Shown here piece after piece: positions 1 to 7,662 of a stretch of 64,000 bases of DNA. The translations under genes were made by a program, and so were the position numbers. How positions within the stretch are numbered: the stretch's first letter is position 1; each line of letters opens with the position of its first letter. The notes under the pieces are model-generated. The model saw only the letters and a list, made by a program, of their open reading frames with translations. It was not told the origin of the DNA and did no database searches. Origin of the DNA: Streptococcus pneumoniae (lineage in GTDB: Bacteria; Bacillota; Bacilli; Lactobacillales; Streptococcaceae); the NCBI GenBank assembly GCA_040719455.1, contig JBFDTN010000001.1:1116001-1180000 (forward strand), in the 5' to 3' direction.

Positions 1-1630
1 AGGGATGAATGTAAAAACTTGGCTGATATATCATGAGATTGAGACGAGAAAGCAGGTTGTAAATCTCTTTGTAGGTCACCATATCCTCTTGAACCGTCAA
101 GTTTGGATAGTAATTTTGTGGTTTAAGACGGGTTGGGAAATCTCCTATCGCCTTCTTATCGTAAAACTCTCTGATATGTTTACGGCTTCTAGCAATGGTC
201 ACACTGTCCAAGACCTTGAAGAAGTCAAAGTCTAACCGTTCCAACAACCGTGCTGTTGTCCGCTCCTCAGCTGGCAATTCTGCCCATTTATTGTACTCGG
301 TCTGCGCTAGGCGGAAAATATCATTGATAGAGGTCTTGGTATCAAGCTTATCATCCATTTTTTCCGCATCTCCCTCATAGGCGAGAGCAATCTGATTTTT
401 CAAATCATTAAAGCGATTATTGACGGGGGTTGCTGACAGCATGAGGACCTTGGTCGGCACACCTTGTTTGATAATCCGATTCATCAAACGATTGTAGCGG
501 TTTTCTCGCCCGTCATCTTGATTATCATTGCCCCCATTGCGAAAATTATGCGACTCGTCAATGACCACCAAATCATAGGTATCCCAACGATTGAGGGCCA
601 GGTCAATTCCATTTGATGTTCCCTTATCCCTGCTCAAATCCGTATGGTACAAGACATCGTACTGCAAATAGCGGTCATAAATCGGATTGTTCTTGTAATC
701 ATGACGATACATGTTCCAGTTATTTTCCAACTTTTTCGGACAAAGGACCAAGATTCGCTTACCACGATAGGCATAGTAGGTCATGACAGCTAGCGCTGTA
801 AAGGTTTTTCCTAGGCCGACCGAATCTGCTAGGATACAGCCGTTATACTTTTCCAATTTTGAAATGAGCGAGACAACGGCATCTTTTTGGAAGTCATATA
901 AAAGATTCCAGACTTTACTTTCACGGTATTTTACATCCTCATTTGGCAAATGATCTTCTTGAATATCTTCTAGGAATTCACTAAAGACATTGTAGAGCAT
1001 GACATAGTAGAGAAATTCTGGCGTCTGCTCCTTGTAGGCAAGACTGAGATTGTCCAAAATCTCCTCTGTCACATCGCGAAAATACTCGTCGCTTCGCCAA
1101 TAATCATCAAACTCTTGTAAGTAGGCTTGACTGTGCGGTGCTTGATAGAGATTGCGTCTGGTCTGAAAAAGCGACGGCTCATAACCCAACTCTTTTAAGT
1201 CAAAGTTTTTCAAGCGATCAATGGCGTAGGTTTCAGTACCTGCTTCAATCCGAATACCGTCATTGATTTCCTCTTCTACATTGATTGACTTAAACTGAAC
1301 CTTGCGCTTAACCCAGTCTGCACACTCTCGGGCTAGAGCTTTCTGAGTTAGCTCGTTCATCAGTTTCAACTCATATTCTGCTCCAAAGACGGAATTTTCC
1401 CGCTTTTTCTTTGGGATGGCATACTCTCGAAATTCTTTCTTAGCACCGTCCGTAACAAAAGTTGGATTGGTAAAAATGAACCGTAATTCCTCTATTTGCT
1501 CTAGTTCTTCTTTCAAAGCCTTGTAAGCAAACATAGAAAAGGTCGCAGCAGCAATCTTGATTCGGCTATTGGGTAGAATGACCTTTTTTAGCTCATCACC
1601 CAATCGAATGGCTCGATTATCAATTTCCAA
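1..1630 (-). CDS. PLD-like/SNF2-type DEAD helicase, C-terminus beyond window
   Basis: The minus strand is open from here through the window's left edge, so only the first ~543 residues are present. The N-terminus (RIKIAAATFSMFAYKAL) looks like a phospholipase D-like domain. An SF2 helicase core follows, with Walker A (ADSVGLGKT, near 810-830), Walker B variant DESH (VVIDESHNFRN, near 550) and motif III (LSATPVNN, near 435). I chose the TTG start at 1630: an AGGAGGT ribosome site lies 5 bases upstream, whereas the in-frame ATG at 1666 sits only about 4 bases from the predicted transcription start. Such PLD-helicase proteins are often near restriction or defence genes, but the partner genes are outside the window. 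The exact role is not known to me. Confidence 0.85.
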   Translation of the reverse strand, partial: MEIDNRAIRLGDELKKVILPNSRIKIAAATFSMFAYKALKEELEQIEELRFIFTNPTFVTDGAKKEFREYAIPKKKRENSVFGAEYELKLMNELTQKALARECADWVKRKVQFKSINVEEEINDGIRIEAGTETYAIDRLKNFDLKELGYEPSLFQTRRNLYQAPHSQAYLQEFDDYWRSDEYFRDVTEEILDNLSLAYKEQTPEFLYYVMLYNVFSEFLEDIQEDHLPNEDVKYRESKVWNLLYDFQKDAVVSLISKLEKYNGCILADSVGLGKTFTALAVMTYYAYRGKRILVLCPKKLENNWNMYRHDYKNNPIYDRYLQYDVLYHTDLSRDKGTSNGIDLALNRWDTYDLVVIDESHNFRNGGNDNQDDGRENRYNRLMNRIIKQGVPTKVLMLSATPVNNRFNDLKNQIALAYEGDAEKMDDKLDTKTSINDIFRLAQTEYNKWAELPAEERTTARLLERLDFDFFKVLDSVTIARSRKHIREFYDKKAIGDFPTRLKPQNYYPNLTVQEDMVTYKEIYNLLSRLNLMIYQPSFYIHP

Positions 1631-1676
1631 ATCCTCACCTCCTAAATCGAATATTGATACCTCCATTTTACCAAAA

Positions 1677-1705
1677 AATATAGCGAATGAATATATCTAT
1701 GTCAA
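1677..1705 (-). promoter_or_regulatory. Sigma-A promoter of the PLD/SNF2 helicase gene
   Basis: On the minus strand a consensus -35 TTGACA (1705-1700) is followed by a 17-base spacer and -10 TATATT (1682-1677). Transcription should begin near 1670. That makes the ATG at 1666 nearly leaderless and favours the TTG at 1630, which has a strong ribosome site. Confidence 0.75.
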
Positions 1706-2085
1706 TTTCTAGTATAGCAAAAAGGGGGAGACAAAATTTGTCCACCCTGATATCTTTTTTCTTATTTTTTATCTGAACAATCTCAGTGAAATTCCCAAAA
1801 CAAAGGATATAGTTAAAAAAGGTATTCCATCCTTTTCCACAGAGAAAGAAGCGATAGACGACAGGATTTTTCTTTAATGAGCCTATGAAAAACTTGTTGC
1901 TAGTTGCCGACAACTATTGTGGATTATAATACCGTAGCTTGTGGAAAAATCCAGCAGTCTGATAAGCACTCTGAACTGTTAGAAAGCATCTATCACGACT
2001 TTTTCTGCCTTGTCTCACCTTGATTGAGAAAAAGAAACTCACCTGCTCTATAAGCATTACACGCCTAAACTCGAAAAACTACTCC
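1706..2085. other. Intergenic stretch, no gene supported
   Basis: About 380 bases upstream of the helicase promoter. An 81-codon minus-strand reading frame overlaps this stretch, but it has no ribosome site, contains the helicase promoter and has no recognisable composition. I see no RNA gene or repeat of the dispersed families here. Confidence 0.5.
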
Positions 2086-2119
2086 ACTAAAAAATCCGCT
2101 GAGGGCATCTCAGCGGATT
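2086..2119 (-). terminator. Rho-independent terminator after the SnoaL-like pseudogene
   Basis: Perfect 11-bp stem AATCCGCTGAG / CTCAGCGGATT with a 5-base loop. On the minus strand it runs into TTTTTT, so it ends transcription arriving from the gene at 2150-2495. Confidence 0.85.
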
Positions 2120-2149
2120 CTTTCTTGCAATAAATGGACTTTCCAATCT

Positions 2150-2495
2150 TCATTTCTTATCGCCAAAAGAAGCTTCTCCATCATCTGCCCAGTATTCGTC
2201 CAGCTCCACAATCACATCATTTTCTAGCTTTAGGAAGCTAACGGTATTGACAGAAAAGAACTTATCCACAGGAAAGACACGAGTCATAGGGATAATCGTG
2301 CCACCCATTTCTTTCACGCGCTTGTTTTCCCTATCCCAATCCCCAGGATAATCACAATTCGCTTGAGTGGACTTATCCACAGGAAAAACATTCATTGGTG
2401 CAGCGTCAACGAATAATAGCATCTTTAGAGAAAAAAGTTCTGAGAGCTTCCTCATCTTGCGTTAGCACAGATGTGATAAATTCTTGGATATCCAT
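2150..2495 (-). pseudogene. SnoaL-like (NTF2-fold) small protein, frameshifted
   Basis: The natural start is probably the ATG at 2495, giving MDIQEFITSVLTQDEEALR followed by FFSKDAIIR and then a stop. The rest of the family pattern (ANCDYPGDWD, then VELDEYWADDG near the C-terminus) continues in another frame down to 2150. SnoaL-like/NTF2-fold proteins of about 110 residues commonly end in a similar LDEYW(G/A)DDG motif. The 101-codon frame starting at 2455 is therefore the 3' part of a broken gene. The break lies beside a 16-base direct repeat (2270-2285 and 2371-2386), so the frame change may come from copying within the gene. Function of the intact protein is unknown. Confidence 0.65.
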
Positions 2496-2554
2496 ATTCT
2501 AATCTCGATACGACAGGGAATTTTCAGATTTATTATAGAACTCGTTGCCCTTTC

Positions 2555-3580
2555 TTACAAGTGAAATCCTCTTTTTCTCATCATTCTTTTAAACTCCCGA
2601 ACGACTAATTTGGTCTGCTGGTAATTGGATAGCCCTTTTTCGGCATACAGACCTTCTCGGTTAAAATAGCTGCGCTCGTAATCAGCTACCGTCTTACCAC
2701 TGCGATTGGGAGCCCGAAATCCCTTGGTCGCTCGGTCGCGAAAGGCAGGATCATGGGGCCCAACAGTATCTACATCCAAGTCCCAATGGCGTTTTCCTGC
2801 TTTTCCGTAGTTGAAGCTGGCTCCATTGACAATGCCAATCTCGGTGACCTCTTGTGCATCCATTTCATTGAGAAAATTGCCCCGACTGTCGAGGATAAAC
2901 TCCGTATGAAAATGGAGCAAAATCTTGATATTAAAGGAAGGATAGCCTGACGGATAGAATTTTTGCCCCTTGTCAAACTTGAGCTTGTTGTGAAGCCGGG
3001 CTGAAGTGCCAATCGTGTAATCTTTTTTCCAGCGCCACCAAGGATAGGTCTTTCTGAGATAGCGGGCAAGAGCCTGACTGTCCGTCTCCCCAGCCTGTTT
3101 AAACTGCAGGCGCACATACTCTGCCTGCTGGCTGGAAATGACATAGCGAAGCTGGTGGAGTTGCCGTGCCAGCAAGTCTTTTTCCGCCATGGTCTGCTGT
3201 AGAAAGGCTTGGTCCACGACATCGGAAAGCTCCCACCAGAAAGGATCATGGGGTGCAAGGTCTGGATGAAAGCGTGCAACGAGTGCTTGGTTTTCAGCCA
3301 ATTCTCCTGAGACATCTTCTGGCATACCGACACTCGTCACCAAGACTTGCAAGAGCTGCCGAGGCGTTTTAGACATTTTTTCCAGCCGCCAAAGCTCACG
3401 AAATAAGCTAGATCCCACTCGACTGTCATGTAGGTTTAATCGTCTCTCTACTATCCTCGCTAATGTCTCATCCGACCAGCCTTGCTCTTTTAAGGCTAGC
3501 ACCTGCCCTGCTACACGATAGCGTTCTGCTAGTCCTGTCTGACTAAAAGACCAGCTTCCTTTGGTTAGAAGCCTCCACAT
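2555..3580 (-). CDS. DUF3114-like protein
   Basis: A 341-residue soluble protein rich in Trp, Arg and Gln, with no signal peptide or membrane segment. The start ATG at 3580 has an excellent ribosome site (GGAGG, 5 bases upstream). I recognise it tentatively as the streptococcal DUF3114 family. Conserved-looking blocks are YLRKTYPWWRWKKDYTIGT and HWDLDVDTVGPHDPAFRDR near the middle and C-terminus, followed by a basic tail (REFKRMMRKRG). No catalytic motif can be assigned. It follows thrS on the same strand but is separated from it by a terminator-like inverted repeat, so it is probably transcribed separately. Confidence 0.6.
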   Translation of the reverse strand: MWRLLTKGSWSFSQTGLAERYRVAGQVLALKEQGWSDETLARIVERRLNLHDSRVGSSLFRELWRLEKMSKTPRQLLQVLVTSVGMPEDVSGELAENQALVARFHPDLAPHDPFWWELSDVVDQAFLQQTMAEKDLLARQLHQLRYVISSQQAEYVRLQFKQAGETDSQALARYLRKTYPWWRWKKDYTIGTSARLHNKLKFDKGQKFYPSGYPSFNIKILLHFHTEFILDSRGNFLNEMDAQEVTEIGIVNGASFNYGKAGKRHWDLDVDTVGPHDPAFRDRATKGFRAPNRSGKTVADYERSYFNREGLYAEKGLSNYQQTKLVVREFKRMMRKRGFHL

Positions 3581-3611
3581 GATGTCCTCCTTTCCCCTTT
3601 ATAAAAGATAG

Positions 3612-3664
3612 GGGAGTGAGGCAGAAGCCGTGATTTCGCTGAAATCAACTTCTGTCCCACTCCC
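3612..3664 (-). terminator. Terminator of thrS built from a GGGAGTGGGAC-type repeat
   Basis: A long interrupted hairpin, GGGAGTGAGGCAGAAG ... CTTCTGTCCCACTCCC with an inner TGATTTCGCTGAAATCA stem-loop, lies between thrS and the DUF3114 gene. Its ends match the repeats at 15688-15863 and 53904-54120, so a dispersed element appears to act as the terminator here. Confidence 0.6.
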
Positions 3665-3694
3665 TATTTTCTATCCTACAAAAGCTGTTGCTCT

Positions 3695-5644
3695 TTAAGC
3701 GTCTTTTTTCGCACGAGAGTAGTTGGCGATGTCAGCAAGGATTTGCTCGGTGAAGTCAGAAAGGCTAACAGTTTGTGTTTCCTTGTGTCCATAGCGACGG
3801 ACGTTGACCGCGCGGTCTTCCATTTCCTTGTCTCCGACGATCAATTGATATGGAATCTTGCTGGTTTGACTTTGGCGAATCTTATACTGCATTTTTTCAT
3901 TGCGCTCATCGACAACGGCACGTACACCACGGTTTTGCAATTCTTTGGCTACTTCCCAAGCGTAGTCCACATGTTTCTCATTTGAAACTGGGATAAGGGT
4001 TACTTGGGTTGGTGCAAGCCAGGTTGGGAAGGCACCCTTGTAAGTTTCAATCAGGATAGCAGTAAAGCGTTCCATGGTTGAAATCACTCCACGGTGAATC
4101 ATAACTGGACGGTGTTCTTCCCCGTCAGCCCCGATATAATGAAGGTCAAAGCGCTCTGGAAGCAAGAAATCAAGCTGAATGGTTGAAAGAGTTTCTTCAT
4201 TTCCAAGAGCTGTTTTCACCTGAATATCCAATTTCGGACCATAGAAGGCTGCTTCTCCTTCTGCCTCAAAGTAATCCAAGTCCATGTCATCCATGGCTGC
4301 CTTCAGCATGGCTTGGGCATTTTCCCACATCTCGTCATTGTCGTAATATTTATGCTTATCTTCTGGGTCACGATAAGATAGACGGAAGCGATAATCTGTC
4401 AAGTTGAAATCTTCATAAACATCGATAATCAACTGAAGCGCACGTTTGAATTCTTCTTGGATTTGTTCTGGAGCAACGAAGATATGACCGTCATTCAAGG
4501 TCATTTCACGCACACGTTGGAGACCTGAAAGGGCACCTGATTTTTCATAACGGTGCATCATACCGAGCTCTGCAATACGAACTGGCAATTCACGGTAGGA
4601 ACGTACATGGTTTTTATAGACCTGAATGTGGTGCGGACAGTTCATTGGGCGAAGGACGAATTCTTCCCCGTCTCCCATATCCATTGGTGGGAACATGTCT
4701 TCATGGTAGTGCTCCCAGTGACCAGAAGTCTTGTAAAGCTCAACAGAAGCAAGCGGTGGAGTGTAGACGTGTTGGTAACCAGACGCCAATTCCTTATCGG
4801 TAATGTAGCGCTCCAAGGTACGACGGATTGTCGCTCCGTTTGGCAACCAGAATGGTAGACCTTGTCCCACTTCTTGGCTAATCATGAACAAATCAAGCTC
4901 TTTACCAAGCTTACGGTGGTCACGTTCTTTGGCTTCTTCTCTCATTTGAATGTAGTTTTTCAAATCTTTTTTGTCAAACCAAGCTGTACCATAAACCCGT
5001 TGCATCATGGCATTGTCGCTATTTCCACGCCAGTAAGCACCTGCCACATTGAGCAATTGGAAGACCTGAATGCGACCTGTTGACGGCACATGAGGGCCAC
5101 GGCAGAGGTCAACATATTCACCTTGACGGTAAATGGTCAAACCACCCTCGTCCTCAGAATGCTCTTCAATCAACTCCAATTTGTAAGGATCGTTTTTGAA
5201 AATCTCACGCGCCTCATCTTTTGACACTTCCTCACGGATGCTTGGGAAATTCTCTTTAACGATTTTTCTCATCTCTTCTTCAATGGCTGCCAAATCTTCA
5301 TTTGAAATCTGACCTGCTTCATTGTCGGTGTCATAGTAGAAACCATCTTGAATGGCAGGACCAACTCCCAAGTGAATGTCTGGGAAATGGCGGCGAGCCG
5401 CTTGCGCAAACAAGTGGGCAGCTGAGTGGCGCAAGATGTCAAGCGCATCCTCATGGTCTGGAGTGACAATCTCAAGTGAGCCGTCCTCCGTAATCGCACG
5501 AGTGGTATCAATCAATTTGCCGTTCAATTTACCAGCAAGGGCCTTTTTAGCAAGAGAATTGCTGATAGATTGTGCAATGTCAAAAGTCGTTACACCAGAT
5601 TCAAATTCGCGTACAGCGCCGTCTGGGAAGGTAATTTTAATCAT
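3695..5644 (-). CDS. thrS: Threonyl-tRNA synthetase
   Basis: Charges tRNA-Thr with threonine. The 649-residue length is usual for bacterial ThrRS. An N-terminal TGS domain (about 1-62) is followed by the SAD/editing domain with its HSAAH motif (His73, His77), the class II catalytic core with zinc-site cysteine Cys336 in MNCPHH, motif 2 ([17 protein letters not shown]) and a C-terminal anticodon-binding domain. The start at 5644 has AAGGAG upstream. A 62-bp inverted-repeat element lies in the presumed 5' leader. No T-box was found directly before this gene; the only one in the window is about 1.2 kb further upstream, before a different small cluster. Confidence 0.97.
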   Translation of the reverse strand: MIKITFPDGAVREFESGVTTFDIAQSISNSLAKKALAGKLNGKLIDTTRAITEDGSLEIVTPDHEDALDILRHSAAHLFAQAARRHFPDIHLGVGPAIQDGFYYDTDNEAGQISNEDLAAIEEEMRKIVKENFPSIREEVSKDEAREIFKNDPYKLELIEEHSEDEGGLTIYRQGEYVDLCRGPHVPSTGRIQVFQLLNVAGAYWRGNSDNAMMQRVYGTAWFDKKDLKNYIQMREEAKERDHRKLGKELDLFMISQEVGQGLPFWLPNGATIRRTLERYITDKELASGYQHVYTPPLASVELYKTSGHWEHYHEDMFPPMDMGDGEEFVLRPMNCPHHIQVYKNHVRSYRELPVRIAELGMMHRYEKSGALSGLQRVREMTLNDGHIFVAPEQIQEEFKRALQLIIDVYEDFNLTDYRFRLSYRDPEDKHKYYDNDEMWENAQAMLKAAMDDMDLDYFEAEGEAAFYGPKLDIQVKTALGNEETLSTIQLDFLLPERFDLHYIGADGEEHRPVMIHRGVISTMERFTAILIETYKGAFPTWLAPTQVTLIPVSNEKHVDYAWEVAKELQNRGVRAVVDERNEKMQYKIRQSQTSKIPYQLIVGDKEMEDRAVNVRRYGHKETQTVSLSDFTEQILADIANYSRAKKDA

Positions 5645-5663
5645 ATAGTTCTCCTTATTTCTT

Positions 5664-5725
5664 TATAGTCATTCAGTTTTACCTTATTACATTGTTTAGT
5701 CATAAAGCAAAACTGAACGACTATA
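5664..5725. repeat. Dispersed intergenic repeat family 1, minimal copy (F)
   Basis: Inverted ends TATAGTCATTCAGTTTT and AAAACTGAACGACTATA enclose about 28 bases, so this copy is little more than a hairpin. It lies between a TATAAA-like -10 and the thrS ribosome site, and would be transcribed into the thrS leader. The ends match those of copies at 7497, 17800, 25577, 46944 and 59844. Confidence 0.7.
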
Positions 5726-5775
5726 TTTATAAATTTTATACTCTCTAAACATTCAGAGATTGAATGTGACGAATC

Positions 5776-6316
5776 TTAGTCCAAGTCGTCAGGTGCCTGA
5801 CCGTCGTGAGCCTGCCATACACATTCTCCAAGGGACAGATCCGTAAAGCGAGCGGTGAAGAATGAATCCTCTGGGCTACAAGCGTAGATGCCAAAGGAAA
5901 TCGTGCCCGCGGCGGCTGAGGCGGTACCACATTTCTTTGATGCTAGCCGCAATCTCAGTCGTTGCCCAGTCGGAGTAGCCATGATTGGTCACGACACTAC
6001 CCAAGTGCTGAATGGTCTCATTTTCATACTCAATCGAAGCCTTGAGCCAGTTTTCACTGTCCAGATAGACTACGACCCCGCACTGGTCAAAGCGGTGCTT
6101 GCTGTCAAACATCGTCTTAACCACAAAGGAAAAGTATTCCTCATCGGTCTCCATTTGAAGGACAGGGGCGTTGTCATTGCGGAAATGATAATAGGTCCGC
6201 TGCCAGAGGTCTGTATGCGGAAGCGTTGTGATGGTAATTTCCTCATCCGACAGACTGTAAGCCGCGGGCTCCCGCGTCCATTTGAGGTTGTCAGCTACAA
6301 AAGTTGTTGTCATCAT
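5776..6316 (-). pseudogene. DUF1349 family protein, internal deletion and frameshift
   Basis: The start ATG at 6316 has AGGAGC just upstream and overlaps the end of the MazG-like gene. The first frame reads TTTFVADNLKWTREPAAYS to WYRLSRRGHDF and then meets a stop near 5876. The family C-terminus (GTISFGIYACSPEDSFFTA, LSLGECVWQAHDGQAPDD) continues in another frame to 5776. DUF1349 proteins are concanavalin-like beta-sandwich proteins that have roughly 20-25 residues between these two blocks. Those residues are missing here, which points to a deletion plus frameshift. The block order and spacing show it was one gene. Confidence 0.75.
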
Positions 6317-6641
6317 CTGCTCCTTTCCTTGATATGCCAAAACGGTTTTCTTTATCAGACAAGAATCTTTCTAGTTCTGCTTCAAGATCGACGTTCAAAC
6401 GCTCGGATAGCTCCACTAACCACCAGATATTTTCAACCAGTTTTTGCTCCAAGCTATAGGGCGTTTCATCGTAGTAACGTCCTTGCTTGGTCATGACAAG
6501 GCGGTTGAGATTACCAATATCGTTTGACAAGCCTAGCAAATCCTCTTCAATCGTCCACTCACTACCGTGGTGCTTGATTTCCAAATCCCGATAGGTTTTC
6601 CGAATGGCAGAGCTACGCTCCAGTAATTCCCGAATGGTCAT
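6291..6641 (-). CDS. MazG-like protein
   Basis: A 116-residue all-alpha protein with the pattern of MazG-like nucleotide pyrophosphohydrolase relatives (GSEWTIEEDLLGLSNDIG, LEQKLVENIWWLVELSERL). The start at 6641 is set by AAAGGAG seven bases upstream. The same frame is open further upstream, but that extension covers the broken membrane-protein gene and is not coding. The typical EExxD/ExxD metal-binding pattern is only partly visible, so activity is uncertain. It is the only intact gene of the T-box-controlled cluster and overlaps the DUF1349 pseudogene start. Confidence 0.75.
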   Translation of the reverse strand: MTIRELLERSSAIRKTYRDLEIKHHGSEWTIEEDLLGLSNDIGNLNRLVMTKQGRYYDETPYSLEQKLVENIWWLVELSERLNVDLEAELERFLSDKENRFGISRKGADDDNNFCS

Positions 6642-6673
6642 GTCGTCTCCTTTTCTATCAAGAGAGAAGAAAG

Positions 6674-6823
6674 CTATTTTTTCTTTTCGATAAGCACCCC
6701 CAGCGTCAACCCCATAGCAAATAAGATTGACAAGGCAAAGTCGTCCTATAGAACCATACCGACTACCCCAAGGAGTAGACCTGCAATCACACCTTCTATG
6801 ATATAGGTTTCTGGCTCCTTCAT
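6674..6823 (-). pseudogene. Small hydrophobic membrane protein with internal stop
   Basis: From ATG 6823 (AGGAG upstream) the frame gives MKEPETYIIEGVIAGLLLG..., a TAG stop at codon 26 (6748-6746), then DDFALSILFAMGLTLGVLIE and a final stop at 6674. Read through, it would be 49 residues with two hydrophobic segments, the size of a small two-pass membrane protein. It is the first gene after the T-box leader and is too small to be obvious in a gene scan. The single stop could be a true inactivating change or a sequencing error. Confidence 0.65.
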
Positions 6824-6840
6824 AGCTCCTCCTGAAACAC

Positions 6841-7053
6841 AAAAAAGACGCCCTAAAAAGGACGTCGCAACGTGGTTCCACCTTCATTCGTGCCTGCCTT
6901 ATTCAGCTAGGGCAAACACCTCGAATTAGCTATATCGTAGCAACCGTTTTATGTTTTCATAAAAAATGAAAGAGGAGTATCTCATCAGGCTTTTTATGCG
7001 TTTGCAGCAACCACGCACTCTCTTGAAAAAAGTTCCTAACAGACTTGTCTCTG
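6841..7053 (-). ncRNA. T-box riboswitch leader
   Basis: On the minus strand the leader contains the stem I signature AGAGAG...GTGGTTGCTG...AAACGC, the T-box core GGTGGAACCACG near 6870-6885, and a terminator hairpin GACGTCC/GGGCGTC (6847-6866) followed by TTTTTT. T-box leaders sense uncharged tRNA and switch terminator to antiterminator. The triplet just before the conserved ACTCC is GAT (Asp) on my reading, but I could not fold stem I with confidence, so the amino acid is tentative. The genes behind it are a broken small membrane protein, a MazG-like gene and a broken DUF1349 gene rather than a synthetase or transporter. Confidence 0.85.
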
Positions 7054-7059
7054 ATTGTT

Positions 7060-7087
7060 ATTATAGCACCTTTAAGTAAAATTTCAA
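7060..7087 (-). promoter_or_regulatory. Promoter of the T-box transcript
   Basis: Minus strand: -35 TTGAAA (7087-7082), 16-base spacer, -10 TATAAT (7065-7060). Transcription would start near 7053, at the beginning of the T-box leader. Confidence 0.7.
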
Positions 7088-7104
7088 GTATTTTGATGAT
7101 TTTT

Positions 7105-7452
7105 TCAGTGTCTTTTTCGCAAGCGATATATCAGATGTCCAACACCAACTCCCAAAAGAGAAAATAAGCTATACATGATTTGATACAGAAAAATCCATTC
7201 TCCCAAAGCAATAAGAGTCAACGGAAATAAAAGAAAGACATACAAGGGATAGCGAATCTTAAAGCCATACAGCACACCATAAACCAAACTTACTAGAAAG
7301 ACAACCGCTGGAATATAGACAAGTATCTGATTGACATAAAGAGCTTTTCGTACCAATTCATCGCTACTGAGATAGGGAATTAGAAATTGAAATCCTCCAT
7401 AAATAAAGGATACCAAGAGTAAAAATAAACCATCTCGTTTTAGAAAATTCAT
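7105..7452 (-). CDS. Small four-helix membrane protein, function unknown
   Basis: 115 residues with about four hydrophobic segments (residues ~8-27, 41-63, 68-87, 90-108) and a basic C-terminus (YRLRKRH). The start is supported by GGAGGT 6 bases upstream. No motif is recognised. The gene stands alone between the repeat at 7497-7601 and the promoter of the T-box transcript. Confidence 0.7.
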   Translation of the reverse strand: MNFLKRDGLFLLLVSFIYGGFQFLIPYLSSDELVRKALYVNQILVYIPAVVFLVSLVYGVLYGFKIRYPLYVFLLFPLTLIALGEWIFLYQIMYSLFSLLGVGVGHLIYRLRKRH

Positions 7453-7496
7453 GAGCCTACCTCCTATATATTCCTTATTTTATCATATCTTATTTT

Positions 7497-7601
7497 TATA
7501 GCCATTTCGTTTTAACTTATTACGTCGTTAACTCGTCTTGCCTAACCTAAGTTATGCCTGCAACTCGTTGCCTCGTACTAAATCAAAACTAAACAACTAT
7601 A
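7497..7601 (-). repeat. Dispersed intergenic repeat family 1, copy A
   Basis: 105 bp. In its minus-strand orientation it begins TATAGTTGTTTAGTTTTGA, passes through GTTAACGACGTAATAAG and ends AAAACGAAATGGCTATA. It is nearly identical in plan to the copy at 25577-25680 and has no central hairpin module. Confidence 0.85.
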
Positions 7602-7623
7602 CTATATTGAAAACGTTTTATAT

Positions 7624-7652
7624 AAAAAACTGAGCATCTTTTGCTCAGTTTT
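7624..7652 (-). terminator. Terminator of the glycosyltransferase pair
   Basis: Stem AAAACTGAGC / GCTCAGTTTT with a short loop and a T run on the minus strand, 11 bases after the stop codon at 7663. Confidence 0.85.
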
Positions 7653-7662
7653 CTCCACTTCC

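Noticed and set aside
1668..1913. 81-codon minus-strand frame
   Set aside because: No ribosome site, contains the helicase promoter, no recognisable pattern.
6746..6748. In-frame TAG as recoding or selenocysteine signal
   Set aside because: Selenocysteine uses TGA, and no recoding signal is seen; loss of function fits the decay of the neighbouring DUF1349 gene.
6642..6887. N-terminal extension of the MazG-like gene
   Set aside because: The extension overlaps the T-box terminator region and the small membrane-protein gene in another frame; the ribosome site favours 6641.
5740..7060. T-box as the thrS leader
   Set aside because: It has its own terminator and is followed by at least three other genes or remnants before thrS; direct control of thrS would need readthrough and is not supported by sequence alone.
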